In this document: positions 28,426 through 39,050 of the stretch, piece after piece
Position numbering within the stretch: position 1 is the stretch's first letter
How the letters are laid out: each line of letters begins with the position of its first letter
NCBI RefSeq assembly: GCF_001427985.1
Contig: NZ_LMSA01000002.1
Span: 1,232,811 to 1,296,810, forward strand
Origin: Knoellia sp. Soil729
GTDB taxonomy: Bacteria; Actinomycetota; Actinomycetes; Actinomycetales; Dermatophilaceae
Length of the DNA stretch: 64,000 nt
Direction of reading: 5' to 3'
Notes under the pieces: generated by a model
Told to the model about the DNA's origin: nothing
Databases searched by the model: none
The model's input: only the letters and a program-made list of their open reading frames with translations
Made by a program: the position numbers and the translations under genes

Positions 28426-30018
28426 ATGGCCGATCCGCTGGGGCCCGACGACGAGTCGGCCACGATTCGCCGCTCCGACCTGCACACGGACACGTCGGCC
28501 GACGGGGACGCGTCCACCGACTCGACCGTCTCGCGCTCCTCGCTCAAGGTCCGGCCCGCGCAGAAGCAGCCGGGTCGGCAACGCTCGTCCGGCGCGACCG
28601 CCACCGCCACGGGTGGGTCGCGATGGCGCTCGCTGCTCGGCCTGCGCCACGGCGAGGACGACACCCAGGGGGTCCAGCGCAACCGCCCTCCCGTCGGCGG
28701 GAGCAGCCGGTCCACGCGGCGACGCGCCGAGCTACCCACGATCACCCTGCCCAGGGTGCAGATTCCCTCGGCCCTCACCCAGACCGGCGCGCGGATCCTC
28801 GACCTCACCGGCGACCGCATCCGGCCCCTGGCGCGCAGGGCCCAGCCCGTGTGGCGCCCGGTCCACCGGGCGCTCGCGTGGGTGTCCCCGCTCGGGTGGA
28901 CGGTGCTGGCCCTCGGGCTGGTCACCTGGTTCTTCGCCAGCCGCTACGAGTGGACCGAGCTGGCGATGATCGCCGTCGCGTGTCTCGTGCTCTTCCTCGC
29001 GTGCGTCGCGCTCGCCCTCGGCCACGCCAAGGTCGAGATCCGCACCGACGTCGACCCCACCCGCGTCACCGTCGGTGACCCCGCCACCGGCCGCATCGAG
29101 GTCCGCAACCTCTCGGGCCGCGGCATGCTCCCGCTGCTCGTCGAGCTGCCCGTGGGTCGCTCCGCCGCACGCTTCACGCTGCCCGCGCTCGGCTCAGGCA
29201 AGTCCCACGAAGAGCTGTTCGTCGTGCCGACCGAGCGCCGCGGCGTCATCCAGGTCGGCCCGGCGACCACGGTCCACGGCGACCCGCTCGGACTGGTCCG
29301 CCGCACGATGGAGTGGACCGAGCGCAGCGAGCTGTTCGTCCACCCGGCGACGACCTCGCTCGAGCAGCTGGGTGCGGGCCTGCTGCGTGACCTCGAGGGT
29401 GAGGTGACGCCCGACCTGTCGATGTCGGACCTGGCCTTCCACGCCCTGCGCGAGTACCAGCCGGGCGATGACCGCCGCTACATCCACTGGCGCTCGAGCG
29501 CCAAGCACGGCCGCCTGCTCGTGCGCCAGTTCCTCGACACCCGCCGCTCCCACCTCGCCGTCGTCGTCGACACCACGCCCGACGTCTACACCGGTGAGGA
29601 CGCGGCCGTCGAGCTCGCGATCTCGTGCGCCGCCTCGCTGGCCGTGCGCTCGATCCTCGACGAGCAGGACACGACGATGGTGTGCAACGACCAGCGCATC
29701 TCCCGCTCCACCGCGCCCCTCACCCTCGACACGTTCGCCCGCGCCAGCGTCGGTCCCGTCGACATCTTCGCCTCCACCGGCGACGCCGCGGCCCTCGCGC
29801 CCGACGCCAGCATCGCGATCCTCGTGACCGGCTCGCACCGACCCTTCATCCAGGTGCAGCGCGCGCTCGCCCAGTTCGAGGTCGAGGTCATCAAGGTCGC
29901 CCTCGTCATCGACCCCGACGCCCAGGTCGGCGTCCGCCGCGCGGGCGGCCTCACGATCCTCACGGTGCGTGAGCTGCCCGACCTCCGCCGCGTCCTCCTC
30001 AGCGGAGTGCTGGCATGA
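28426..30018 (+). CDS. DUF58 domain membrane protein
   Basis: 530 residues. Long basic/Ser-rich cytoplasmic N-terminus (about 1-140), two adjacent membrane helices (LGWTVLALGLVTWFFA and LAMIAVACLVLFLACVALAL, about 165-205), a beta-rich segment, then the DUF58 signature YQPGDDRRYIHWRSSAKHG followed by a von Willebrand-like alpha/beta region (HLAVVVDTTPDVY). DUF58 proteins pair with MoxR ATPases and transglutaminase-fold proteins; the exact function is unknown. ATG is directly after the moxR TGA. Confidence 0.9.
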   Translation: MADPLGPDDESATIRRSDLHTDTSADGDASTDSTVSRSSLKVRPAQKQPGRQRSSGATATATGGSRWRSLLGLRHGEDDTQGVQRNRPPVGGSSRSTRRRAELPTITLPRVQIPSALTQTGARILDLTGDRIRPLARRAQPVWRPVHRALAWVSPLGWTVLALGLVTWFFASRYEWTELAMIAVACLVLFLACVALALGHAKVEIRTDVDPTRVTVGDPATGRIEVRNLSGRGMLPLLVELPVGRSAARFTLPALGSGKSHEELFVVPTERRGVIQVGPATTVHGDPLGLVRRTMEWTERSELFVHPATTSLEQLGAGLLRDLEGEVTPDLSMSDLAFHALREYQPGDDRRYIHWRSSAKHGRLLVRQFLDTRRSHLAVVVDTTPDVYTGEDAAVELAISCAASLAVRSILDEQDTTMVCNDQRISRSTAPLTLDTFARASVGPVDIFASTGDAAALAPDASIAILVTGSHRPFIQVQRALAQFEVEVIKVALVIDPDAQVGVRRAGGLTILTVRELPDLRRVLLSGVLA

Positions 30019-30076
30019 ACACCCCACGAAGTTCTTCCGCCGCTGCGCTCCCCCAGATACTTCGCGGGGACCCCGT

Positions 30077-32488
30077 ATGAGCGTCGACGCCACCGCCAGC
30101 CGGCGCGCCCGCCGGGACCGCGGCACAGCCGAGGCACCGGAGCGTCCTTCGATCTTCCGTATGCCGTCGCGCGACGTCGTCGTCGACCTCGCCTTCGCGC
30201 TCGCGCTCGTCACGATCGCCCTCGTCGGCTTCCGCACCGGCTTCCTCGGCTGGCAGTGGGTCGTGGCCGCGGCCGTGGGCGTCATCCTTGGCACGGCCGT
30301 CGCCCATGTCGCCGTCGTGCGGTCCTGGCCGCTGGTCCTCACCGCGCTCGTCCCCGTGGCCGTGCACTTCGTCCTCGGTGGTCCGGTCGCCGTGCGCGGC
30401 GACCTCGTCGCGGGGGTGCTCCCGAGCCCGGCCACCCTCAAGGACCTCGCCGTCACTCCGGTGACGGGCTGGAAGGAGTGGCTCACCCTGCTCCCGCCGG
30501 TCGATGCCCGAGGCCCCCTGGTCGCGCTGCCCTGGCTCACGGGGCTCGTCGGGTCCGCGGCGACCTACGGAGTGGCCCGGCGGTTCCCGAGCGTGGGCGG
30601 CGCCGCCGTTGCGCCGGTGGTCCTGCTCGTCGGCAGCATCGCCCTGGGCACCCAGCAGCCGGCGGCCAAGCTGGTCCAGGGGGTGCTCTTCGCCCTCGTG
30701 CTCATCCTCTGGCTCGTTGCCCGCGCCGCGCGCACCCGGCCCGCCCTCCAGAACGGTGCCGGCCGGCAGGCCCGCACCATCACCGGAATCGTCCTGCTCG
30801 TCGTCGCGGCCCTCGCCGGCTCGTTCCTCGGACAGTTCCTGCCCGGCACCGACGAGGGCTCCGCGCGCGCGGTGGTGCGCAGCGAGCTCACCCCGCCCTA
30901 CGACGTCGCCCAGTTTCCGAGCCCGCTCGCCGGCTTCCGCAAGTACACCGAGCCGAACTCGGCCGAGCTCTACGACACCGAGATCCTCAAGGTCACCGGT
31001 CTTCCGGCAGGCACCCCGCTGCGCTTCGCGACCCTCGACAGCTACGACGGCCTGGTGTGGGGCGCCGCCGACCGCGCGAGCGACGGCACCCCCTTCCAGC
31101 AGGTGGGCTCGCGGATCGCGCCCCGCACCACCGGGAAGGACGTCCACGCCAGCGTGACCGTCCCCGACGGCGGCTACGACGGCGTCTGGCTGCCGATCGC
31201 CGGCTCGACGACTGGCGTGCACTTCACCGGCGTCCGCAGTGACGACCTCGCCGACGCCCTGTGGCTCAACACCTCCACCGAGACCGCAGTGGTGCCGGCG
31301 ACCCTCGAGCCCGGCGACAGCTACAGCTTCGACGCCGTCCTCGACGAGACGAGCTGGTCCGCCAAGCTGCCTGCCGATCTCGACGTCGCCAGCGGCGGGC
31401 AGACGGTCCAGGACACGAGCTTCCTCGACGCCAGGCTCGATGCATGGACCGGCCAAGCAGGAAGCCCGTGGGAGAAGCTCGTGGCCATCGCGAAGACCAT
31501 GACCCAGGACGGCGCCTACACCGACGGGGGCACCCCCAACTCCTACGAGAAGGTCTACCTCCCCGGTCACGCGCTCAGTCGCCTCAGCCGCTTCGTCGGC
31601 TCCACCCAGCTCGCCGGCAACGACGAGCAGTACGCCGCCACCCTCGCGCTCGCCGGCAACCGCCTCGGGATCCCGACCCGCGTCGTCATGGGCGCGATCC
31701 CGCAGTCCGGTGGGAGCGTCGAGGGCAAGGACGTCCATGCCTGGGTCGAGGTCCAGGAGAGCAACGGTCGCTGGCACGCCCTCCTCCCGTCGACCTTCCT
31801 GCCCGACCGCAACAAGAAGCCCAACGAGCAGCAGCTCAAGTCCGAGGAGCAGAAGGTCGGCGCCCAGGTGCCACCACCCGCAGGGGTCAACCCGCCGTCG
31901 GTGCTGCAGGGGCCGGACCAGGCGCAGAACGCCACGGACATCAAGAAGAAGAAGCGCAACCCGCTCGACATCGGCGCCTGGCCGCTGTGGCTCCAGCTCC
32001 TCGTCCTCGCGCTGCTGCTGCCGATCCTGCTGCTGCTCCTCGTCCATGCGCTCATCCGCTGGCTGAAGCGCCGCCGGCGCCGGATGCACGCCACCACCGG
32101 TCCGACCCCGTCGCGTGCAGCCTGGGTGTGGCGCGACCTCGTCACCGATGCGCGCAGCCTGGGCCTTGACGTTCCGCGAGCGGCGACCCGCCTCGAGCAG
32201 GCCCGGGCCTTCCCGGAGGGCGTGGCTGCCGAACCCATCGCGACCGGCGCCGACACCGCCGTCTTCGGCCCGGGTGAGCCCGATGCCGACCTCGCCACGA
32301 CCCTGCTGGCCGACGCCGACACCGTTCGCGGCCAGCTGCGGGGCTCCGTGACGAGCTGGCGCCGGCTGCGCGCCGACCTCGACCTGCGCCCACTCCTCGA
32401 ACGGGACGGGCAGCACCGCCGCGCGACCCCCCGGAGCCTGTCCCTGCCCTCGATGCGCCGCACCCGGGGCGCCGAAGGATCGCTGTGA
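30077..32488 (+). CDS. Transglutaminase-fold membrane protein, catalytic Cys and Asp missing
   Basis: 803 residues, TgpA-like architecture. N-terminal block of membrane helices (about 35-260), an external domain with the transglutaminase-like fold (about 450-580), a further membrane helix (LWLQLLVLALLLPILLLLLV, about 637-656) and a cytoplasmic tail. The segment that normally reads G-x-C-E-x-(F/Y)-A is GNDEQYA (residues 514-520), with Asp516 where the nucleophilic Cys belongs. The His is kept (His554 in DVHAWVEV), while the third triad position is LLPS (569-572) instead of DP(T/S). So it probably binds without cross-linking. The stop overlaps the first giant gene. Confidence 0.87.
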   Translation: MSVDATASRRARRDRGTAEAPERPSIFRMPSRDVVVDLAFALALVTIALVGFRTGFLGWQWVVAAAVGVILGTAVAHVAVVRSWPLVLTALVPVAVHFVLGGPVAVRGDLVAGVLPSPATLKDLAVTPVTGWKEWLTLLPPVDARGPLVALPWLTGLVGSAATYGVARRFPSVGGAAVAPVVLLVGSIALGTQQPAAKLVQGVLFALVLILWLVARAARTRPALQNGAGRQARTITGIVLLVVAALAGSFLGQFLPGTDEGSARAVVRSELTPPYDVAQFPSPLAGFRKYTEPNSAELYDTEILKVTGLPAGTPLRFATLDSYDGLVWGAADRASDGTPFQQVGSRIAPRTTGKDVHASVTVPDGGYDGVWLPIAGSTTGVHFTGVRSDDLADALWLNTSTETAVVPATLEPGDSYSFDAVLDETSWSAKLPADLDVASGGQTVQDTSFLDARLDAWTGQAGSPWEKLVAIAKTMTQDGAYTDGGTPNSYEKVYLPGHALSRLSRFVGSTQLAGNDEQYAATLALAGNRLGIPTRVVMGAIPQSGGSVEGKDVHAWVEVQESNGRWHALLPSTFLPDRNKKPNEQQLKSEEQKVGAQVPPPAGVNPPSVLQGPDQAQNATDIKKKKRNPLDIGAWPLWLQLLVLALLLPILLLLLVHALIRWLKRRRRRMHATTGPTPSRAAWVWRDLVTDARSLGLDVPRAATRLEQARAFPEGVAAEPIATGADTAVFGPGEPDADLATTLLADADTVRGQLRGSVTSWRRLRADLDLRPLLERDGQHRRATPRSLSLPSMRRTRGAEGSL

Positions 32489-35400
32489 ACCTGTTCGGCC
32501 GACCGAGCTCCACCAGCCCCGGCCAGCGCTCGTCGCGTGCCACGCGAGGTGCCCGGCCCGGGCCAGGGGCCTCCCAGGACGCCGGCGGACGAGCACGTGC
32601 CCGGATCGCATCCACCCTCGTGGTGACCCTCGCGGCGGCGACGCTGGGGTACGCCGCCGTGACCAGCCAGGGCGCCACCGTCCACGAGGCCGACGTGGGC
32701 GACGGAGGCGTGTGGATCACCTCCGACGTGCAGGCGAAGTTCGGCCGGCTCAACAAGGCGGCGGCCCAGCTCGATGCCGGCGTGGCCGCCGACGTGGCGC
32801 CCGGCGCGGGTATCGACGTGCTCCAGGACGGGGCGGCGGTCATCGCCTGGGCCAAGGCGACCGCCCAGCTCACGCCGATCGACGTGCGCACGGCACAGTT
32901 CCGCGAGGAGACGGCGACCGCCCCGACCGTGCCCTCACGCGAACCCGGCCGGATCCCGCCCACCGTTGTGGACCTGCGTGGCGGCACGGTTGCCGCGGTC
33001 GACCCTGCAACCGGCAAGGTCTGGGCCCAGCGGGTCGACACCAGTGAGGGCATCGACGACCTCTCGGGGCTGGGCACCGGCGCCAAGCCGCTGGCCACCG
33101 TCGGCGCCGACGCCGTGCTGGCCGTCGGCGAGGACGGCGCCGTCCACGTCGCCTCGGGCGCCAAGGGCACGGTCACGACGATCCGCCCGTCGGACGCGGG
33201 CTTCGCCAAGCCGGTTCGCGAGGCCGGCGTCAAGGGCACCCTCCTGCAGGTGACGGCCCTGGGCCCGTCGTGGGCGGTCTACGACCCCGAGCACGACGCC
33301 GTGCACAGCAGCGGTCACCTCGAGGGGACGCCCGCCGGCTTTGCGCCCACCGAGGGCGAGAGAGCGTATGCCGCGGTGCAGCTCCCCGGGCCCACCTCCG
33401 ATGCCGTGGCCGTCTCCGGCGGGAACGGCCTGCACCTGGTGAAGCTCGGTGGCGGAACCTCGAGCGGCGGCATCGAGGTCTCCGAGCAGATGAACCGCAG
33501 CGGTGACGTGCCGCTTCCCGCGCGTCCCGTGGTGCTGCGCGGCTGCGTCCACGGTGCGTGGTCCGAGCCGGGCAAGGTCTTCTACGGCGTGAACTGCGGC
33601 CGCGAGCAGCCCGTCCCCACCGGCACCATCGACAACGTCGCCGAGACACCCCTGCGCGACGGGACCGCGTTCCGGCTCAACCGAGAGGTCCTGGTCCTCA
33701 ACGACCTCGACAACGGCAGCGCCTGGGACGTGCAGAACGACCGGCAGAAGATCGACAACTGGGACGCGCTCATCCCGCCGCCGCAGCGCGACGACGACAA
33801 CAAGAAGAAGGACAAGAACCTCGTCGATGACGCGGTCGCCCAGCAGCCGCCGACCGCGAAGCCGGACGACCTCACCGTCCGCGCCGGGCGGACGAGCAAG
33901 CTGCACGTCCTCGACAACGACACCGACGCCGCCGGCTCCGTCCTCGCGATCGACCCGCGCGACGTGAGTGCGACCTCGAACCCCGACATCCGCCCGTCCG
34001 TCTCGGCGGACGGCCAGAGCATCGACGTGGTGGTCCCGGCCGGGACGACCGCGCCCTTCCAGTTCAGCTATCTCGTGGGCAACGGCAAGGTCAAGGCCAA
34101 GGCGCGTGCCACGGTCAAGGTCACCATCGCCCCGGAGTCGACCAACAACGCCCCCTTCCTGCGCGAGGGGCAGGCGAAGCTGGCGAGGACGGCATACCCC
34201 GTCCTGGCCGGCAAACGCCTCGCGGTGCCCGTCATCGCGGACTGGCGCGACCCGGAGTCCGACCCGGTCCTCGCCGCGGTCAGCGGCGACTCCCTGAGCA
34301 TCGACGGCCAGGGACGTCTCGCCTACCTGGCGCCGCCCACGGCCGGCAAGACCGCGATCGAGTACGTCGCCGAGGACGGGCGTGGCGGACGCACCAAGGG
34401 ATCGGTGCCCGTCGAGGTCATCGCGCTCACCGAGACGCGCGCCCGCCCGCCGGTGACCCAGCCAGACGTGATTCGCGGCATCGTGGGCAAGTCCCTGCAG
34501 CTCGAGCCCCTGGGCAACGACATCGCCGGGGCCGACCCGGGTGATCCGGACGACCGGATGCACCTCGCGGGTGACATCCGGGCGACCGGTGCCCTCGCCA
34601 TCGACACCAACCTCGACACCGGCGTCGTCACGGTGACGCCGACCGCAGCGGGCAGTGTCGAGCTCTCGTATGCCGCGCAGGTGGGTGGCGGGGTGGCGCC
34701 CGGCCGGATCCGCGTGGACGCCATCAAGGCGGCCGACCCGGACGCGCCGCCCGTCGCCGTCGGTGACACCGCGACGCTGCGCGACCAGTCGCCCACCCTG
34801 GTCGACCCCCTCGCCAACGACTACAGCCCCCGTGCCGACGTGCTCGTCACCCAGGCGGCGTCCGGGGCGACGAGCGAGGACTCGTGGCTGCAGGCCTCGA
34901 TCTACCAGGGGCGCTGGATCCGCGTCGTCTCCCTCGAGCCCGCAGGTGCGGCCTCCGACGCGAGCCGCCGCGGGACGATCCGCTACACGGTGAGCGACGG
35001 CGCCAGGACGGCCTCCGGCGAGGTGAGCGTCACTCAGAAGCCGGCGCTCGACCTCAACCCCGTCGTCGAGGACGACACCGCGGTCGTGCGCGAGGGCGAC
35101 ACGGTCGCGGTGTCGGTCCTCGACAACGACACCATGGCCGACGGCATCCCGCTGCGGATCGACCCCAACAGCGTGAAGGTGCTCGGCAAGGACGCGCAGC
35201 AGTCAGCATTCGCCTCCGGCAACGTCATCCGGTTCGTGCCGTGGGCGAAGGACGTCACGACCGAGCAGCTCGTGACGGTCGAGTACGCCGCCTATCCCGA
35301 AGGTATGCCGGAGCGCGCCCAGACCGGACGGATCACCATCCGCGTCACTCCACTCCCGAGCACGGCCAGCCCCAACCAGGTTCCGGTGGCGAGAAGCTTC

Positions 35401-38400
35401 TCGTCGTCGGTGACCGCGGGCGACCCCATCACGATCACGGTCCCGACCTCCGGCGTCGACCCGGACGGCGACACCGTCGGAGTCACCGGTGTCGTCGGCA
35501 CCGACGGCGGCCCTGTCGAGCTGACCCTCGGACGGGTCGTGTCCACGGGTCCGTCGACGATCCGCTACGAGTCCTTCCCCACGTCCTCGGGCACCGAGGT
35601 CATCCACTACGAGGTCGTCGACCGCTTCGGAGCGGTGAGCCGGGCCTTCGTGCGCGTGGGCGTCGTCGCTCCCGGTGACGCGCAACCGCCGGTGGCCATC
35701 GCAGACACGGTGACCGCGGCACCGGGCAAGACGGTCACGGTCCCCGTCACGGCCAACGACCTCATCGCCCGCGGCGACACGGTCGAGCTCGAGTACGAGG
35801 CGCTGAACCCGCCGTCCGAGAAGTCCCAGTGGAAGGTCGACGAGGACGAGCAGACGGTCTCCACGACCGTGCCCAAGGAGGGCGCGGCGGTCCACGACTT
35901 CACCTACGGCATCACCAACGGCGTCTTCGACCCCTCCCGTGCCAGCCTGCTCGTGCGTGGCCAGAAGGACTGGGTCAACCCGCCGACCCCCAACGACGAC
36001 GTGGCCAAGCCCAAGGGCGGGGAGGTCACGACCACCGTCGACGCCCTGGCCAACGACACCGACATCGACTCCGACCCTGCCACGCTGCGGATCGTCGAGG
36101 TGCTCTCGCCGAACGCCACCATCGTGGGCTCCAAGGTCGACGTGACCATCCTCGACCATCCCTATGCGGCTCCCTACGTCATCGAGGACGAGGACGGCGC
36201 GCGGGCCATGGCCGTCATCCACGTCCCGCGTGGCACGGGCGGCACCCCGTTCGTCGTCGAGGGCGCGCTCATCGAGATGGACCAGGACGCGAGCAGGACG
36301 GTCAGGCTGGGGGACTACGTGAAGTCCCCGCAGGGCCACACCCTGGGCATCACCTCCGCGAGCACCATCTCGACCGCACCGTCGAGCAGGCTCGCCATGA
36401 CGTCCGACAGCGACGGCACCCTCACGCTGACGTCGTCGGGTGGCTACGTCGGCCCGGCGTCGGTGATGTTCCAGGTGACCGACCAGATGACCGACGACCA
36501 GAAGGACGTCCACACGGCCTACGTGTCGGTCCCCGTCCAGATCGGCGCCAGGGTCCCCTTGCTGCGGTGCCCGGCATCGGCCGTGACCGTCCTCGCCGGA
36601 GGCCTGGCCCGCACCCTCGACATCCCCACCCTGTGCCGTGCCTGGCTGCCCGTGGGCATGACCATGGAGGACGTGACGTTCACGTCCGACTGGGAGCAGG
36701 ACGCCCCGGACGCGGACCTCCGGCGCAGCGGCACGGGGTCGCGCGTCGTGACGCTGTCCGCCGGTGACCGGGCCAGGTCCGGCAAGGGGGTCCTGCGCAT
36801 CGGTGTCCGGGGCTCCGACGTGACCGGCAAGGTCAACGTCACCGTCGTGGGCAAGCCCTCCGAATCCGACCAGGCCTCGGTGACCGACCCGATGGCCAAC
36901 ATGCCACCGCCACGTCTGCGCCCCATCACGATCAACGGCCTCAAGGAGGGTGAGAGCCAGCAGGTCGACGTCCGCTCCTACCTGGACTCCCCGCTCCAGG
37001 ACGCCAGGTGCTCCGTGGACGCCGCATCGGTGACGAGCGGGACGAGCCTCACCGTGACGCGCAGCGGCTGCACGGTCACCGTGGCCGCCGGCGAGAAGCC
37101 GAGCCCGACGGGCCGGATCTCGATCAGCGTGTCCGACGCCCCGGGCCGCGTGGCCACGGGTGCCGTCAACGTCACCATGCTCGGGCGCCCTGGAGCTCCC
37201 ACTGCCGTTGCGGCCCAGGCCGACCGTGACGCCGGTGGCCGCGCGCGGGTCAGCTGGAACGCTCCGGCATACGACGGCGGTGCGCCGATCCGCACCTACA
37301 CCGCGACGTGGACCGGCGGCTCGACAGGCACCCAGGAGTGCTCGGCCTCGCCGTGCACCATCGCGGGCCTCATCAACGGCAAGGACTACGTCTTCACGGT
37401 CACCGCGACCAACATCGTCGGCGAGAGCGACCCCGGTGGTCCGAGCAATCCCGCCCGCCCGGACACCAAGCCCGGGCCCGTCACCGGGGTGACGATGGTC
37501 AGTCGCGGTGACGGCTCGTTGACTCTCCGGTGGGCCGCCCCCGAGAACAAGGGATCGGCCGTGTCCAAGTACGTCCTGCGGCTTCTCCCCACCGCCGGTG
37601 GGACGCCACGCACGGCCGAGGTCGCGGCGCCCGCGCTCTCGACGACCGTGACCGGGCTCAACAACATGAGCCAGTACAGCGTCGAGGCGCAGGCCTGTAA
37701 CGAGGCCGGGCCGGGCCCGTTCGGTCCGGGCACGACGATGCAGTCGGCCGGCACGCCTCCTGCACCGGGCGGCTTCACGGCGACTCCTGACGGGCCGGGA
37801 GCCAACAAGGACCTTGCGGCGATCACGCTGACCTGGAGCATGACGAGCCCCAACGGGCCGCCGATGAAGCACTACACGGTCAAGCGTCGCGTCAACGGTG
37901 GGCCCTGGTCCACGCTCAGGACGGTCCCGGCCTCGACCACGCGGACGAACGACCAGGTCCGCTACGACGGCCGCACGTACGACTATGTCGTCACCGCGAC
38001 CAACGGTGCCGACCTCACCTCGCCGGACTCGGCCGTGCAGTCGTTCACCTCGATCGGCATCCCGTCGACCCCCTCGGTGACGGCCTCCACCCCCAGCAAC
38101 GACGAGAGGGTGCGGCTCGTCGTCTCACTCGGCCAGCCCCGCGCCGGGAGCTTCCGGTCCGTGAGGTGGAGCTCGTCCAACGGAGAGTCGGGGACGTACT
38201 CCTGCGGCACCTGCCCCTCCGGAAGCCAGGTGAGCATCCCGACGACCCAGCTGAGGACGACGCAGCAGACGTTCACCGTGACGACCCACAACGGCACGCG
38301 TTCCTCGAACCCCTCGGCGCGATCCAACGCGGTCACGCCCTACGGCAAGACCCCGACACCGGTGGACAACGGTGGGTCCACCTCGGCCAAGACCGTCACC

Positions 38401-38928
38401 TTCAACTGGAGCCTGCCGACCAACGGTCGGCCGATCACCGGTGTGCGGATCAGTGGCGACAAGTCCTACGACGGTGCTGACATCCGCAGCACCTCGGTGA
38501 CGGCCGGCAACTACTCGCAGGACGTCACGATCCGGATCGTGGCCGTCTCGGCAGGAGGCGACTCGTCAGCCCTCACCATGACCCGCCGCACCGCTGACCC
38601 ACCGGCCCCCCAGGTCACGAACGTCCGGCAGTCGTCCCAGCTCTACACCGCGACGACCCCGGGCTCGATCGGCCAGTGCGCTCCCGGCGGCCGAGGGTGT
38701 CCCAAGGTGGTCTTCGACTTCCAGGACTTCAACACGGGGCCCGCGACCTACGAGTGCCAGTCGGAGAAGTTCGGGAACGTGGGGCCCTACAACTGGCAGG
38801 TCTCCTCGCCCTCCGGCACCGTGACCGGCTACTGCCTCTATGGCGAGGGTGTCGGACGGGTGCGCATCGTCGCGACCCAGGGCGGGCGAACCATCACCTC
38901 TGCCTGGGCTCCGTGGCCGAACTACTGA
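32485..38928 (+). CDS. Giant membrane-anchored surface protein 1 (Ig-like/Fn3 repeats)
   Basis: 2147 residues. Basic cytoplasmic N-terminus (1-40), one signal-anchor helix (IASTLVVTLAAATLGYAAVT, about 41-60), then a beta-propeller-like head (about 65-440) with repeated short strands such as IDVLQDGAAVIAW and GGTVAAVDPATGKVWAQRVD. From about 455 to 1300 come tandem Ig/cadherin-like modules marked by LDNDTD, GNDIAGADPGD, LANDYSPRAD and LANDTDIDSD. Two to three less regular domains follow, then fibronectin type III modules from about 1568. No LPxTG motif, so it should stay anchored by its N-terminus facing outward. GAAGGA precedes the GTG at 32485, which overlaps the upstream stop. Binding partner unknown. 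Confidence 0.9.
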   Translation: MNLFGRPSSTSPGQRSSRATRGARPGPGASQDAGGRARARIASTLVVTLAAATLGYAAVTSQGATVHEADVGDGGVWITSDVQAKFGRLNKAAAQLDAGVAADVAPGAGIDVLQDGAAVIAWAKATAQLTPIDVRTAQFREETATAPTVPSREPGRIPPTVVDLRGGTVAAVDPATGKVWAQRVDTSEGIDDLSGLGTGAKPLATVGADAVLAVGEDGAVHVASGAKGTVTTIRPSDAGFAKPVREAGVKGTLLQVTALGPSWAVYDPEHDAVHSSGHLEGTPAGFAPTEGERAYAAVQLPGPTSDAVAVSGGNGLHLVKLGGGTSSGGIEVSEQMNRSGDVPLPARPVVLRGCVHGAWSEPGKVFYGVNCGREQPVPTGTIDNVAETPLRDGTAFRLNREVLVLNDLDNGSAWDVQNDRQKIDNWDALIPPPQRDDDNKKKDKNLVDDAVAQQPPTAKPDDLTVRAGRTSKLHVLDNDTDAAGSVLAIDPRDVSATSNPDIRPSVSADGQSIDVVVPAGTTAPFQFSYLVGNGKVKAKARATVKVTIAPESTNNAPFLREGQAKLARTAYPVLAGKRLAVPVIADWRDPESDPVLAAVSGDSLSIDGQGRLAYLAPPTAGKTAIEYVAEDGRGGRTKGSVPVEVIALTETRARPPVTQPDVIRGIVGKSLQLEPLGNDIAGADPGDPDDRMHLAGDIRATGALAIDTNLDTGVVTVTPTAAGSVELSYAAQVGGGVAPGRIRVDAIKAADPDAPPVAVGDTATLRDQSPTLVDPLANDYSPRADVLVTQAASGATSEDSWLQASIYQGRWIRVVSLEPAGAASDASRRGTIRYTVSDGARTASGEVSVTQKPALDLNPVVEDDTAVVREGDTVAVSVLDNDTMADGIPLRIDPNSVKVLGKDAQQSAFASGNVIRFVPWAKDVTTEQLVTVEYAAYPEGMPERAQTGRITIRVTPLPSTASPNQVPVARSFSSSVTAGDPITITVPTSGVDPDGDTVGVTGVVGTDGGPVELTLGRVVSTGPSTIRYESFPTSSGTEVIHYEVVDRFGAVSRAFVRVGVVAPGDAQPPVAIADTVTAAPGKTVTVPVTANDLIARGDTVELEYEALNPPSEKSQWKVDEDEQTVSTTVPKEGAAVHDFTYGITNGVFDPSRASLLVRGQKDWVNPPTPNDDVAKPKGGEVTTTVDALANDTDIDSDPATLRIVEVLSPNATIVGSKVDVTILDHPYAAPYVIEDEDGARAMAVIHVPRGTGGTPFVVEGALIEMDQDASRTVRLGDYVKSPQGHTLGITSASTISTAPSSRLAMTSDSDGTLTLTSSGGYVGPASVMFQVTDQMTDDQKDVHTAYVSVPVQIGARVPLLRCPASAVTVLAGGLARTLDIPTLCRAWLPVGMTMEDVTFTSDWEQDAPDADLRRSGTGSRVVTLSAGDRARSGKGVLRIGVRGSDVTGKVNVTVVGKPSESDQASVTDPMANMPPPRLRPITINGLKEGESQQVDVRSYLDSPLQDARCSVDAASVTSGTSLTVTRSGCTVTVAAGEKPSPTGRISISVSDAPGRVATGAVNVTMLGRPGAPTAVAAQADRDAGGRARVSWNAPAYDGGAPIRTYTATWTGGSTGTQECSASPCTIAGLINGKDYVFTVTATNIVGESDPGGPSNPARPDTKPGPVTGVTMVSRGDGSLTLRWAAPENKGSAVSKYVLRLLPTAGGTPRTAEVAAPALSTTVTGLNNMSQYSVEAQACNEAGPGPFGPGTTMQSAGTPPAPGGFTATPDGPGANKDLAAITLTWSMTSPNGPPMKHYTVKRRVNGGPWSTLRTVPASTTRTNDQVRYDGRTYDYVVTATNGADLTSPDSAVQSFTSIGIPSTPSVTASTPSNDERVRLVVSLGQPRAGSFRSVRWSSSNGESGTYSCGTCPSGSQVSIPTTQLRTTQQTFTVTTHNGTRSSNPSARSNAVTPYGKTPTPVDNGGSTSAKTVTFNWSLPTNGRPITGVRISGDKSYDGADIRSTSVTAGNYSQDVTIRIVAVSAGGDSSALTMTRRTADPPAPQVTNVRQSSQLYTATTPGSIGQCAPGGRGCPKVVFDFQDFNTGPATYECQSEKFGNVGPYNWQVSSPSGTVTGYCLYGEGVGRVRIVATQGGRTITSAWAPWPNY

Positions 38929-39050
38929 TGGTCAGGCACCCGTTCCTCCGTCGAGGCGGGGACTTCTCCCCATCCCGATCAGCGTGTGCGCGTGGGAGGA
39001 TGCGTGCGATGGAAGGGGAGGCTCACTCGCGCGGGTGAGTGGGGGACGTC

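Noticed and set aside
29999-32611. Minus-strand open frame of about 870 codons
   Set aside because: Antisense to the transglutaminase-fold gene; low-complexity Gly/Arg/Glu composition.
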